A DNA stretch of 64,000 nt from Pseudobutyrivibrio ruminis CF1b (GCF_000424005.1 NZ_AUJB01000010.1:62001-126000), one strand, 5' to 3'. Counted from the stretch's first letter, positions 52,001 through 60,846 are shown. Numbers and translations: made by a program. Notes: a model not told the origin generated them from the letters alone.

Positions 52001-52101
52001 GTGTTGCAGTCTATTCAAATTATGGAAATTTGAGAGACTGTCTGGATGCTGCTGACAAAGAGATGTATGCAGAGAAGGAACAACACAAAAAGGAGCAATA
52101 G
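49054..52101 (+). CDS. GGDEF(degenerate)-EAL-PAS-GGDEF c-di-GMP turnover protein
   Basis: About 1015 residues from ATG 49054, which has AGGGGA upstream; the in-frame ATG at 49030 has no ribosome site. Domain order: an N-terminal GGDEF domain with TGDHF at 86-90 in place of GGDEF, probably inactive. Next an EAL phosphodiesterase with WEALVRW, ITESALMEN, DDFGSGYSSL, KIDMDF and EGVETQEQ all present, so likely active. Then two PAS-like segments, the second with IPVGVFWKDKERRFLGANQMF. Last a C-terminal GGDEF domain with DALTGLYNRRAF and RFGGDEFVIL near 935, likely an active diguanylate cyclase. No membrane helix. It may make or degrade c-di-GMP depending on the PAS signal. Confidence 0.9.
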   Translation: MEDFREFRMSTDELTGLLDKQTFFECAQNLIDTAPEGQEYAFIFFDLENFKIFNANYGYEIGDELLISIAYILKDEFEGQLLAHFTGDHFVACVNTIQVIQSIKSIRDRIKLIRKSVSVELKAGIFLYDGEEKDVIKCCDKARMACISIKKKYDVGYRVYDKELGGTIQRKQSILDRLDEAIAKRYIKVYYQPIVRSFTGEVCAWEALVRWQDPIKGVVYPNEFIPVLEEYRLIQKIDMFVIEEVFSRYHHEVEGKMPAVPVSINLSRIDFEVMDIVEFFEEKVRQYKCPKNLFHLEITESALMENTEHIMNQITRLRENGFEVWMDDFGSGYSSLNLLKNYQFDLVKIDMDFLSEFEESENDKIILKHIVSMIKNLGSHTLIEGVETQEQFDFMKSIGCEMIQGYFIARPMPYLEGLDSIKKNGRTLETHEERLFNDEIGKIDILRQNPLQNVEHPDDDSALPLAVLVNEDGIWSFKYFNEEFMNIMKLFGYIDEADIELMLNKEHTRWLQYHHFIDICAHSKQEHISESMDYIINGRIVNMRVRHIGESKEGKRDAYMVSYRLLSRFRNSDYDNRISAISHSMFSLYESVDLFGIHDDFYENIYLSDSRLHVEFDEGKGKSREVIEGICENLVHEDDRVYFRQLFDMNTIEQRIAEEPGGAAVGFYRILNSKHNYVWKMVTISLMHFENNECVLCCVNEAPNEIARRMASSQHERCLSTDAENTEIPTRLNPTFENILQLIPVGVFWKDKERRFLGANQMFLDYYGLQSVQEILGKTDEDMGWHINPEPFKKDEMDVINNGRSIENVRGECIVKGSVRKIVASKQPYVVDRKIVGLVGYFKDVTDELKEQEKLEMLTMTDALTGLYNRRAFAEVVEKFMNQYASDRTDFALLMVDIDKFKQINDLYGHDYGDLVLTKVSYILKHVASDNSVVFRFGGDEFVILHQHKNEAELESIKMEILAELNRANQMASTSISVQLSIGVAVYSNYGNLRDCLDAADKEMYAEKEQHKKEQ

Positions 52102-52144
52102 TGTACAAAAATAAAACCTGAAAAATGTGTATTATGACGGAATT

Positions 52145-52222
52145 TGATTATTTGTGATTGAATATGATTGTTTATGATTGCCACCGCGATTTAGTAATGT
52201 TATATTTTGATTGTAATAATCA
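52145..52222 (+). promoter_or_regulatory. fruR operon promoter with DeoR-type operators
   Basis: TTGCCA at 52178-52183 and TATATT at 52201-52206 are 17 bases apart. Two direct copies, TGATTATTTGTGATTG (52145-52160) and TGATTGTTTATGATTG (52165-52180), start exactly 20 bases apart and overlap the -35. A third related site, TGATTGTAATAATCA (52208-52222), follows the -10. This fits autorepression by the DeoR-family regulator encoded next. Confidence 0.75.
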
Positions 52223-52258
52223 TAAATGAGCAGAAATGCTCAAAGGGGTGGTGGACAG

Positions 52259-53011
52259 ATGCTCACTGAAGAGAGAAGGACACGAATAATCGAAATCGTC
52301 AATGAAAAGAAGGCTGTATCAGTTAATGAGCTGGTTGAGCTTTTGGACACATCGGCAGCCACAATCAGACGAGATATTAACGAGTTAAATCGTTCTCGCA
52401 AGCTTATAAAGGTGTTTGGTGGTGCTACATCAATCTCAGCGAAGGATGTTATTACCAAAGAAGATGCCGTAAAGCAAAAGGCTCAGAAGAATGTCACAGA
52501 AAAAGGCAACATCAGCCGATATGCCGCAAGCCTTATTCAGGATAATGATTTTGTTTATATTGACGCTGGTACTACTACACTTGCCATGCTGGAATACATT
52601 AATAACCACAAAGCAAAGTACATCACAAATGGTGTTGTGCACGCACGTATCCTTATGGAAAAGGGGCTTGAGGTTGTTATGATTGGTGGAAGACTAAAAG
52701 CCTCCACCGAGGCAGTTGTTGGTCCAGATTGTACAGAGTTCATTCGTAAGTATCATTTTACAAAAGCCTTTATGGGTACCAATGGTATTTCCGTACACGC
52801 AGGCTTTACTACACCTGATGCTGACGAGGCAATGATTAAGACAGCCGCCATCAGACATGCATATAAGTCATTTATCCTGGCGGATCACACTAAGTTTGAT
52901 GAAGTAAATTCTGTGACATTTGCAGAGATTGGTGATTGCACCATCATCACAGACAAGCTTCCATCAAAGGATTACATGAACAACACTACAGTGAAAATCT
53001 GTAGCGAATAG
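52259..53011 (+). CDS. fruR: DeoR-family fructose operon repressor
   Basis: A 250-residue regulator from ATG 52259 behind GGGGTGGTGG (ATG 52226 is less likely). N-terminal winged helix: ERRTRIIEIVNEKKAVSV, LVELLDTSAATIRRDINEL, with the DeoR signature. C-terminal sugar-phosphate sensor domain: YIDAGTTTLAML, MIGGRLKASTEAVVGP, and DHTKFDEV. In Firmicutes such repressors sense fructose 1-phosphate and control fruRKA. It is first in the operon and is followed 24 bases later by fruK. Confidence 0.9.
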   Translation: MLTEERRTRIIEIVNEKKAVSVNELVELLDTSAATIRRDINELNRSRKLIKVFGGATSISAKDVITKEDAVKQKAQKNVTEKGNISRYAASLIQDNDFVYIDAGTTTLAMLEYINNHKAKYITNGVVHARILMEKGLEVVMIGGRLKASTEAVVGPDCTEFIRKYHFTKAFMGTNGISVHAGFTTPDADEAMIKTAAIRHAYKSFILADHTKFDEVNSVTFAEIGDCTIITDKLPSKDYMNNTTVKICSE

Positions 53012-53035
53012 GAAATAGAATACGGAGGTACGAAG

Positions 53036-53944
53036 ATGGTTTATACGGTTACATTTAACCCTGCAATCGATTATGTAGTACGAATGGATGGGGATTTACT
53101 CCCAGGTATGACAAATCGTTCTGCTAGCGAGGAGTATTATTTTGGCGGAAAGGGTATCAATGTATCCATGGTTTTAGCTGAGCTTGGCGTAAAGAGCACA
53201 GCCCTTGGTTTTGTAGCAGGCTTCACAGGCCGTGCAATCGAGGAAGGTGTTAAAGAGCAGGGCATTGATACAGATTTCATTAAGCTTAAAGAAGGCAATT
53301 CCAGAATTAATGTAAAGCTCAAGGCTACAGAGGAAACAGAAATTAACGCGCAGGGACCTAAGATTGACGAAGCTTCTCAGAAAGAACTTTTTGACAAGCT
53401 TTCAAAATTAGTAGAGGGTGACACACTTATCCTTGCAGGCTCTATTCCAAATTCACTTCCAGATGATGTATATGAAAGAATCCTTTCATCCCTCGATGGA
53501 AAGGGAATCAATTTTGTCGTTGATGCAACAAAAGATTTGCTGACAAACGTTCTTAAGTATCATCCATTCCTTATCAAGCCAAATAATTTCGAGCTTGGTG
53601 AGATTGTGGGAAAGGTGCTTACAACAGACGATGAGATATACGAGGGAGCTTTAAAGCTTCAGGAAATGGGAGCTAGAAATGTTCTTATTTCAATGGCAGG
53701 TGATGGCGCTATGCTGGTTGATGAAAACGGCCAGAGATACCGCATCGGTGTGCCAAAGGGACAGGTAAGAAATTCAGTAGGTGCCGGAGATTCAATGGTA
53801 GCAGGCTTTGTTGCAGGCTACATGAAGGAGAAGAACTACGACACAGCACTTAAGATGGGAACCGCAGCAGGTTCAGCAACAGCATTCTCAGACGGACTCG
53901 CAAAGGCAGCTGATATTGAGGCGTTGTATAAAACATTGAAATAA
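53036..53944 (+). CDS. fruK: 1-phosphofructokinase
   Basis: A 302-residue PfkB-family kinase. It has YTVTFNPAIDYVV at the start, FGGKGINVSMVLAELG at about 36-51, the AGSIPNSLPDDVY segment, and the ATP-site motif NSVGAGDSMVAGFVAGY at about 243-259 with the catalytic Asp. It phosphorylates fructose 1-phosphate to fructose 1,6-bisphosphate, taking the product of the PTS permease encoded 44 bases downstream. Confidence 0.93.
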   Translation: MVYTVTFNPAIDYVVRMDGDLLPGMTNRSASEEYYFGGKGINVSMVLAELGVKSTALGFVAGFTGRAIEEGVKEQGIDTDFIKLKEGNSRINVKLKATEETEINAQGPKIDEASQKELFDKLSKLVEGDTLILAGSIPNSLPDDVYERILSSLDGKGINFVVDATKDLLTNVLKYHPFLIKPNNFELGEIVGKVLTTDDEIYEGALKLQEMGARNVLISMAGDGAMLVDENGQRYRIGVPKGQVRNSVGAGDSMVAGFVAGYMKEKNYDTALKMGTAAGSATAFSDGLAKAADIEALYKTLK

Positions 53945-53988
53945 ATGTTTATATAAAAATTTATTAATGTTTTAATGTAGGAGGGAAT

Positions 53989-55890
53989 ATGAAAATTTCA
54001 GAGTTTATCGATCCTAAAGGGATCAAGCTTCAGGTTGCGTTAGCAGACCAGAACGATGCAATTGATCAACTTATTGCACTTCACGATTCTGTAGGTAACT
54101 TGAAAGACGTAGCACAGTTCAAGGAAGCTATCCTTGCTCGTGAGGCAAAGGGTTCAACAGCTATCGGAAATGGTATTGCTGTTCCTCACGGAAAGTCAGC
54201 AGCTGTAGCTAAGGCAGCTGTTACAGCTATTACTTGCCCAGCAGGTGTTGATTATAAGGCGCTTGATGGCAAGCCAAGCAATCTTTTATTTATGATTGCT
54301 GCTCCAGAAGGTGGTGCAGATACTCACCTCGAGGTGCTTTCTAAGCTTATGACAATGCTTATGGATGCATCATTCTGCAAGACTCTTGTAGAGGCAAAGA
54401 CAGTTGATGAGTTCCTTGGACTTATTGACAAGAAGGAAGCTGAGAAGGACGCTGCTTCAGGCGTTAAGGCTACTTCTGGAAACAAGAAGATTGTTGCAGT
54501 TACAGCTTGCCCTACAGGTATTGCTCATACATTTATGGCTGCAGAGGCTCTTGAGCTTAAGGCTAAGGAGCTCGGCATTGGTTTCAGAGTAGAGAAGGAC
54601 GGCTCTGCAGGAGCTAAGGATCCTCTTACAGCAGCTGAAATCGCTGAGGCAGATGCAGTTATCGTAGCATGCGATAAAAATATCGACATGAGCGTTTTCG
54701 ATGGCAAGAAGGTTGTGCTTGCATCTACAAAGGATGCTATTCACACACCAGAGAAGCTTTTCGAGAAGGCTGAGACAGCAGCTGTTTATCATCATACAGG
54801 CGCTGTTACAAAGAAGGCAGATGATTCTAATGAGACATTAGGACGTCAGCTTTACAAGCACTTAATGAATGGTGTATCTCACATGCTTCCATTCGTTATT
54901 GGTGGTGGTATCCTTATCGCTATCGCATTCTTGCTTGATGATTATTCAATTGATCCTAGCAACTTCGGTTCTAATACACCTGTAGCTGCTTGGTTCAAGA
55001 CAATTGGTGGTGGAGCATTTGGATTTATGCTTCCTATCCTTGCTGGTTTCATTGCTCAGTCAATTGCTGACAGACCAGGTCTTGCAGTTGGTTTCGTAGG
55101 TGGTCTTCTTGCATCAACAGGAGCCACTTTCGCTAACCCAGGTGGAGCTATTCCATCAGCCTTCCTTGGTGCATTAGTAGCAGGTTTTGCAGCTGGTTAC
55201 TTTATGAAGTGGCTCGAGAAGGTTTGCGACGTACTTCCACAGTCTCTTGAAGGTATCAAGCCAGTACTTATTTACCCACTTTGCGGTATCACAGTAATCG
55301 GTATTATAATGTGCGCAATCAACCCAATCGTTGGTGCCCTTAACGCATGGATTTCAGGTGTTCTTACAGGAATGGGAACAACATCACTTATTCCTCTTGG
55401 AATCATCCTTGGTGCTATGATGGCTACAGATATGGGTGGTCCACTTAACAAGGCAGCATATGTATTCGGTACAGCTGCTCTTGCAGAGCAGAACGAAGTA
55501 GGCTGGATGATTATGGCAGCAGTTATGGTTGGTGGTATGGTTCCTCCAATCGCTATCGCTCTTGCCACACTTATCTTCCCTAAGAAGTTCACAGTTGCTG
55601 AGAGAAAGGCTGGTCCTGTTAACTTTATCATGGGCTTCTGCTTCATCACAGAGGGTGCTATCCCTTATGCAGCAGCAGATCCACTCCACGTTATCCCATC
55701 ACTTATGGTTGGTTCAGGCGTGGCAGGTGCTCTTTCAATGGCATTCAAGTGTACACTTATGGCTCCACATGGTGGAATCTTCGTATTCCCAGTAGTTGGA
55801 CATGCTGTACTTTACCTTGTAGCCCTTGCAATCGGCTCGTTAGTAAGCTGCTTACTTCTTGGCTTATTAAAGAAGACAGTAGAAGATTAA
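53989..55890 (+). CDS. fruA: Fructose-specific PTS enzyme IIABC
   Basis: A 633-residue fused permease. Domain IIA (1-145) has the phosphorylatable His67 in GIAVPHGKS. Domain IIB (about 165-270) has Cys174 in VTACPTGIAHTFMAA. Domain IIC (about 290-633) has about ten membrane segments starting with MLPFVIGGGILIAIAF, and MATDMGGPLNKAAYVF and FCFITEGAIPYAA. It imports fructose and releases fructose 1-phosphate in the cytoplasm. Codon use is highly biased, suggesting strong expression. GTAGGAGGG precedes the ATG. Confidence 0.95.
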   Translation: MKISEFIDPKGIKLQVALADQNDAIDQLIALHDSVGNLKDVAQFKEAILAREAKGSTAIGNGIAVPHGKSAAVAKAAVTAITCPAGVDYKALDGKPSNLLFMIAAPEGGADTHLEVLSKLMTMLMDASFCKTLVEAKTVDEFLGLIDKKEAEKDAASGVKATSGNKKIVAVTACPTGIAHTFMAAEALELKAKELGIGFRVEKDGSAGAKDPLTAAEIAEADAVIVACDKNIDMSVFDGKKVVLASTKDAIHTPEKLFEKAETAAVYHHTGAVTKKADDSNETLGRQLYKHLMNGVSHMLPFVIGGGILIAIAFLLDDYSIDPSNFGSNTPVAAWFKTIGGGAFGFMLPILAGFIAQSIADRPGLAVGFVGGLLASTGATFANPGGAIPSAFLGALVAGFAAGYFMKWLEKVCDVLPQSLEGIKPVLIYPLCGITVIGIIMCAINPIVGALNAWISGVLTGMGTTSLIPLGIILGAMMATDMGGPLNKAAYVFGTAALAEQNEVGWMIMAAVMVGGMVPPIAIALATLIFPKKFTVAERKAGPVNFIMGFCFITEGAIPYAAADPLHVIPSLMVGSGVAGALSMAFKCTLMAPHGGIFVFPVVGHAVLYLVALAIGSLVSCLLLGLLKKTVED

Positions 55891-55919
55891 ATGAATTTTT
55901 AACTTCGTATATTTAAACA

Positions 55920-55955
55920 CCATTCCGAGGGGGTGACCCCTCGGAGTGGATTTTT
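55920..55955 (+). terminator. Rho-independent terminator of the fru operon
   Basis: CATTCCGAGGGG and CCCCTCGGAGTG pair around GTGA with one wobble, followed by ATTTTTG. Confidence 0.9.
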
Positions 55956-56094
55956 GTTTATATTTGTTAGAATTTTGAAAAAACTTGTATTTTTTTTAGA
56001 GAAACAATTATAGACAAATGGGTTGTTTTTCTATAAAGTATATAAGTACTTTTTTAGGGATAATTACGTTTATTGAAACGAAAGGAGTTTTATT

Positions 56095-56358
56095 ATGGTT
56101 TCAAAAGTAGTTAAGGTTACAAACGAGCAGGGTATGCACATGCGTCCAGCTACAGTTTTCAGCGCAGCTGTTACACCATTCGAGTCAGATGTTAAGATTG
56201 GTTACAATGGTATGCAGTACGATGGAAAGAGCGTTATGATGCTTATGGCAGCTTGCATTAAGTGTGGTGCTGAGATCGAGATCATCTGCGATGGTTCTGA
56301 TGAGGAAGCAGCACTTGCTAAGGCTGTTGAGCTCGTTGAGAGCGGTTTAGGAGACTAA
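56095..56358 (+). CDS. ptsH: Phosphocarrier protein HPr
   Basis: An 87-residue protein. His15 in GMHMRPAT is the site phosphorylated by enzyme I. Ser46 in DGKSVMMLM is the regulatory site used by HPr kinase in Firmicutes. The sequence reads GMHMRPA instead of the common GLHARPA. It has its own long AT-rich leader (55956-56094) after the fru terminator and AAAGGAG before the ATG, so it can be expressed apart from fruA. ptsI follows 36 bases later. Confidence 0.95.
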   Translation: MVSKVVKVTNEQGMHMRPATVFSAAVTPFESDVKIGYNGMQYDGKSVMMLMAACIKCGAEIEIICDGSDEEAALAKAVELVESGLGD

Positions 56359-56394
56359 TCGTTACACTATTCATATTTAGAGGGAGGAACATCT

Positions 56395-58098
56395 ATGTAC
56401 AAGGGCATAGAAGCATCTAGAGGAATAGGTATTGGAAGTATCTGCCTCATCGTAGAGCGCGACTTATCTTTTGAGTCAAAGCACATTGATGACACAGATG
56501 CAGAAAAAGCAAGATTTAACTCAGCTATCGATAAGTTCAAGGCTGAGACAGCCGAGATGGCTGAAAATATTAGAAAGAACATCGGTCCTAAAGAGGCTGA
56601 AATCATGGAAGGTCACTTAGCTATGATCAACGATCCAACAATGGCTGGTGAGATGACAAAGATGATTGAGGCTGGTCAGTGTGCAGAAGCTGCAGTTACA
56701 GCTGTTTGCGACATGTTCATTGGCATGTTCTCTAAAATGGAAGATGATATGATGCGTCAGCGTGCATCAGACATTTCTGATATTAAGATTAGCTTGCTTA
56801 AGATTTTACTTGGGGTTGAAGATGTTGATATTAGTAAGGTTGCACCAGGCACAGTTTTAGTTGCCCACGATCTGACACCTTCTATGACATCTCAAATTGT
56901 AAAAGAGAATGTTGTTGGTATTATCACAGAGGTTGGAGGTAAGACTTCACATTCTGCTATTCTTGCAAGAGCCTTAGAGATACCTGCTGTTCTTTCAGTT
57001 CCTGGAATTACTGAGCTTGTTAAGGACAAGGATACTGCTATCGTCGACGGTACAGAGGGTGATGTATACATTAATCCAGATGGTGACGTAGTTTCGAAGT
57101 ACGTTATCAAGCGTGAGGAGTTTATCCGCGCTCAGGCTGAGCTTAAGAACTTCTTCGGTAAGGAGACAGTTACAGCTGATGGCGACAGAGTAGAGCTCTT
57201 CTGCAACATTGGAACACCTAAGGACGCTAAGAAGGCTATCGAATGTGATGGCGAAGGTATCGGCCTTTTCCGTTCAGAGTTCTTATTTATGGACAAGCCA
57301 CATCTTCCAACAGAGGATGAGCAGTTCGAGGCTTACAAAGAAGCCGTTGAGACTATGGCTGGAAAGACAGTTATCATCCGTACTCTTGATATTGGTGGTG
57401 ACAAGGATATCCCTTATCTCGGTCTTGAGAAAGAGGAGAATCCATTCTTAGGATACAGAGCAGTTCGTTACTGCTTAGCTAATAAGGATATTTACAAGAC
57501 ACAGCTTAGAGGTCTCCTCAGAGCTAGTGCTTATGGAAAAGTTAAGATCATGGTACCACTTGTTACTTGTGTTGATGAGGTTCGTGCTGTTAAGGCTCTC
57601 GTTGAAGAGTGCAAGCAGGAGCTTAAGGCAGAGGGTATCAAGTACGATGAGAACATCGAAGTTGGTTGTATGGTAGAGACAGCTGCAGCTTCTCTTATTG
57701 CAGATCTTCTTGCAAAGGAAGCAGACTTCTTCTCAATCGGTACAAACGACTTGACTCAGTATACAATGAGTGTTGATAGAGGAAATGCTAACGTTGCATA
57801 CCTTTACTCAGCATTCCAGCCAGCAGTTCTTCGTTCAATCAAGAACATCATTCAGGCTGGTAACGCAGCTGGTATTCCAGTTGGTATGTGTGGTGAGGCA
57901 GCAGCAGATCCACTCATGATTCCACTTCTTATGTCATTCGGACTTGATGAGTACTCAGTGAACCCAGTTCTCGTACTCACAGCCCGCAGCATTATTTCTA
58001 AGTGGTCTAAGGCTGAGGCAGACGCTTTAGCTGAGAAGGCTCTTAGCCTTTCAACAGAGGCTGAGGTTGTAGCTCTTCTTAAGGCTTCAGCAAAATAA
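56395..58098 (+). CDS. ptsI: PTS enzyme I (phosphoenolpyruvate-protein phosphotransferase)
   Basis: A 567-residue protein of normal length. The phosphohistidine is His186 in GGKTSHSAILARA. The PEP-binding half has GIGLFRSEFLFM, RTLDIGGDKDIPYL, VGCMVETAAA, SIGTNDLTQY and a late CGEAAADP with the active Cys. It takes phosphate from PEP and passes it to HPr, encoded just upstream. Biased codon use fits high expression. Confidence 0.96.
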   Translation: MYKGIEASRGIGIGSICLIVERDLSFESKHIDDTDAEKARFNSAIDKFKAETAEMAENIRKNIGPKEAEIMEGHLAMINDPTMAGEMTKMIEAGQCAEAAVTAVCDMFIGMFSKMEDDMMRQRASDISDIKISLLKILLGVEDVDISKVAPGTVLVAHDLTPSMTSQIVKENVVGIITEVGGKTSHSAILARALEIPAVLSVPGITELVKDKDTAIVDGTEGDVYINPDGDVVSKYVIKREEFIRAQAELKNFFGKETVTADGDRVELFCNIGTPKDAKKAIECDGEGIGLFRSEFLFMDKPHLPTEDEQFEAYKEAVETMAGKTVIIRTLDIGGDKDIPYLGLEKEENPFLGYRAVRYCLANKDIYKTQLRGLLRASAYGKVKIMVPLVTCVDEVRAVKALVEECKQELKAEGIKYDENIEVGCMVETAAASLIADLLAKEADFFSIGTNDLTQYTMSVDRGNANVAYLYSAFQPAVLRSIKNIIQAGNAAGIPVGMCGEAAADPLMIPLLMSFGLDEYSVNPVLVLTARSIISKWSKAEADALAEKALSLSTEAEVVALLKASAK

Positions 58099-58129
58099 TG
58101 TGAATTAAATCAAGAAATGGTATAATAAA

Positions 58130-58161
58130 CCTTGAGCAATTTGATTGCTCAAGGTTTTTTT
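58130..58161 (+). terminator. Rho-independent terminator of ptsHI
   Basis: CCTTGAGCAA and TTGCTCAAGG form a perfect 10-bp stem, followed by TTTTTTT. Confidence 0.95.
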
Positions 58162-58179
58162 ATTGTACGAGGTGAAAAG

Positions 58180-59319
58180 ATGAAAAATACTAACATGAAT
58201 GTTGCGGACGCTGTAGACAATCGAAACCAAGTCATTGTAAAAACAAGTATCATTGGAATCATTGCCAATCTTTTACTGGCGGGATTCAAGGCATTAGTTG
58301 GAGTTTTATCAGGTTCAATTGCCATTATTCTTGATGCAGTTAACAACTTATCAGATGCCCTGTCATCTGTAGTTACTATAGTAGGAACCAAGCTGGCAGG
58401 AAAGATGCCAGACAAAGAGCATCCTATGGGACATGGACGCGCGGAATATTTGAGTGCTCTTTTGGTAGCTGCGATTATTATTTATGCAGGTCTTACTTCC
58501 TTAAATGAATCAATCCTTAAGATTGTTCATCCTACAGAGGTTAAATACGAAACTCTCACTTTAGTAGTTCTTGTGGCAGCTATTTTTGTAAAGTTCTTCC
58601 TTGGAAGATTTGTAAAATCTACAGGTGAAAAGGTAAATTCAAGCGCACTTATAGCTTCAGGTGCAGATGCAAGCTTCGATGCTATCATCTCCACAGGAGT
58701 TTTGCTTTCAGCTATTGTATATATTGCTTTTGGTATTTCTTTAGAGGCATACGTAGGCGTTATTATTTCCTTAATCATCGTTAAGGCTGGTTGGGAAATG
58801 ATGTCAGATACACTTGATGATATCCTTGGTCGTCGTCCTGACAGAGAGCTTACAGTAGGAATCAAGAGACTTATCTGTGAGGAACCAGAGGTTCGCGGAG
58901 CTTATGATTTAGTTCTTAACAACTATGGTCCTAACAAGTTTTTCGGTTCTGTTCATGTGGAGCTTCCGGATGTTATGACAGTAGAAGAGGTGGATGTCAT
59001 TACAAGACGTATCCAGGCAAAGGTCTTCAAGGAGACCGGTGTTGTTCTCTCAGGCGTGGGCGTATACTCATTTAACACAAAGAATGATGAGGCTGCTCAG
59101 ATTAGAAATCGCGTGCTTGAAATTGTAAAGCAGCATGACTGGGCTCTTCAGCTCCACGGATTTTACGTTAATACAGAGACAAAAGAGATGCGTTTTGACG
59201 TTGTACTTAGCTTTGAAATCAATCACACCGAAGGTGTTGAAATTATACATAATGAGGTGCTTGCAGAGTACCCAGAATACGATATTCAGATTGCCGCTGA
59301 CGTAGATGTGGCAGATTAG
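58180..59319 (+). CDS. Cation diffusion facilitator (CDF) family efflux protein
   Basis: A 379-residue protein from ATG 58180 with GAGGTG upstream; an in-frame TTG at 58132 falls inside the terminator stem and is rejected. Six membrane helices at about 22-200. Metal-binding residues of the family are visible: AIILDAVNNLSDALSS (D and the NxxD pair) and HPMGHGRAEYL, plus a second SGADASFDAIISTG. The C-terminal cytoplasmic domain is extended (about 180 residues against about 90 usual), with two ferredoxin-like segments. Relatives export Zn, Mn or Fe in exchange for protons. Confidence 0.88.
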   Translation: MKNTNMNVADAVDNRNQVIVKTSIIGIIANLLLAGFKALVGVLSGSIAIILDAVNNLSDALSSVVTIVGTKLAGKMPDKEHPMGHGRAEYLSALLVAAIIIYAGLTSLNESILKIVHPTEVKYETLTLVVLVAAIFVKFFLGRFVKSTGEKVNSSALIASGADASFDAIISTGVLLSAIVYIAFGISLEAYVGVIISLIIVKAGWEMMSDTLDDILGRRPDRELTVGIKRLICEEPEVRGAYDLVLNNYGPNKFFGSVHVELPDVMTVEEVDVITRRIQAKVFKETGVVLSGVGVYSFNTKNDEAAQIRNRVLEIVKQHDWALQLHGFYVNTETKEMRFDVVLSFEINHTEGVEIIHNEVLAEYPEYDIQIAADVDVAD

Positions 59320-59341
59320 GATAGGACAGGAGAATGGAGTA

Positions 59342-60844
59342 ATGAAACAGACACAGGATAAAGAAAGAAACCTTACCATGATGATGGATGAGTATGAGTT
59401 GACAATGGCCAACGCATACTTCAATGATCCTACCATCGACCCAAAGACAAGGGTAAGTTTTGATGTATTTTACAGAAAGAATCCAGATGGAGGCGGTTTT
59501 GCAATCTTTGCAGGTCTTCAGCAGATAAAGGATTATCTTTTAAATATGCATTTCACAGATGAGGATATTGCTTATCTTAGAAGTGTGGGACATTTTACAG
59601 AGGACTTTTTGGAGTACCTTAAGAACTTCAAATTTACAGGTGATGTGGATGCATTTCCAGAGGGTACTATCATGTATCCTAATGAACCTATTATCACAGT
59701 TACAGCGCCAATTATTGAGGCACAGCTTGTGGAAACAGAGATTCTTGCTCAGGTAAATCATCAGTCTCTTATTGCCACAAAAGCCAGCCGTATTGTTAGA
59801 GCTGCAGCAGGCCGTCCAGTGTCTGATTTTGGTGCAAGACGTGCACATAATAATGACGCAGCAATCTACGGCGCAAGAGCTGCCTACATTGGTGGCGCAG
59901 CAGGTACAGCTACAGTTTCTGCAGGTCAGTATTTTGATATTCCTATCGGCGGAACAATGGCTCACAGCTATGTAATGTATTTTACAAGTGATAATAATGA
60001 TTATAGTAAGTCTGAGCTTCAGGCATTCCGAAGCTTTGCAAAGAGCTATCCTAACAACTGTATTCTTCTTGTGGATACTTACAATGTCCTTAAGTGTGGT
60101 GTGCCAAACGCTATAAAGGTATTCCAGGAGATGAAGGATGCTGGTATCCAGTCAAAGAGCTTTGGAATCAGAATCGATTCAGGTGACTTGGCTTATCTTA
60201 CAAAGAAGTCTCGTCAGATGCTTGATGCAGCAGGATTTACAGATGCAAAAATTATCGTAAGTAATTCTCTTGATGAGTATACCATCACATCTATTCTCCA
60301 GCAGGGAGGACAGGTAAGCTCATTTGGTGTTGGCGAGCGCCTTATTACAGCAAAATCAGAGCCAGTATTTGGTGCAGTTTACAAGCTTTGTGCTGTTACT
60401 GATGCAAAGACTGGAAAGACTATTCCAAAGATTAAGATTTCTGAGACAGTGGAAAAGATTACAAATCCAGGCCTCAAGGATGTATATCGAATCAAGGATG
60501 AGCACGGTAGAGCTGTTGCAGATATGCTTGCAATCAAGGGTGAGCAGGTAGATATGTCTGTGGCAGGTGGATATAAGTTCGTGGATCCAGAGCAGCCATG
60601 GAAGAGCACTCACGTATTTGAAAATTGTACAGCAGAGCTTCTTCAGAAGCCTCTTATCAGAGATGGCAAGTCAGTAGCTGAAGATGAGGATATTCAGATA
60701 ATTCGTGCTAGAGTAAAGGAACAGCTGGAGACCAGTGTATGGCCTGAAGAGCAGCGTTTCGAGAATCCTCATAAGCACTATTTGGATATGACTCCAGCAT
60801 ATTACAACATGAAGATGGAACTCTTACGTGAAGAGGATAAATAA
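59342..60844 (+). CDS. pncB: Nicotinate phosphoribosyltransferase
   Basis: A 500-residue protein from ATG 59342 with GGAG close upstream (an in-frame GTG at 59306 lies in the CDF gene). It opens with DEYELTMANAYF, then SFDVFYRKNPDGGGFAIFAG, SDFGARRAHN, GGAAGTATVSAG, PIGGTMAHSYVMYF with the active-site His, and SFGIRIDSGDLAYL. It makes nicotinate mononucleotide from nicotinate and PRPP, salvaging NAD. The family has long (this type) and short forms. It is followed 3 bases later by an rRNA-methyltransferase-like gene. Confidence 0.92.
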   Translation: MKQTQDKERNLTMMMDEYELTMANAYFNDPTIDPKTRVSFDVFYRKNPDGGGFAIFAGLQQIKDYLLNMHFTDEDIAYLRSVGHFTEDFLEYLKNFKFTGDVDAFPEGTIMYPNEPIITVTAPIIEAQLVETEILAQVNHQSLIATKASRIVRAAAGRPVSDFGARRAHNNDAAIYGARAAYIGGAAGTATVSAGQYFDIPIGGTMAHSYVMYFTSDNNDYSKSELQAFRSFAKSYPNNCILLVDTYNVLKCGVPNAIKVFQEMKDAGIQSKSFGIRIDSGDLAYLTKKSRQMLDAAGFTDAKIIVSNSLDEYTITSILQQGGQVSSFGVGERLITAKSEPVFGAVYKLCAVTDAKTGKTIPKIKISETVEKITNPGLKDVYRIKDEHGRAVADMLAIKGEQVDMSVAGGYKFVDPEQPWKSTHVFENCTAELLQKPLIRDGKSVAEDEDIQIIRARVKEQLETSVWPEEQRFENPHKHYLDMTPAYYNMKMELLREEDK

Positions 60845-60846
60845 TA

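Noticed and set aside
55956-56094. CcpA (cre) site in the ptsH leader
   Set aside because: TTGAAACGAAAGG resembles half a site only and lacks the second half.
58132-58179. Upstream TTG start for the CDF gene
   Set aside because: It lies inside the terminator stem of ptsHI; ATG 58180 has a good ribosome site.
59540-59965. 141-residue minus-strand frame within pncB
   Set aside because: It is an antisense shadow of a strongly supported gene with biased codons.
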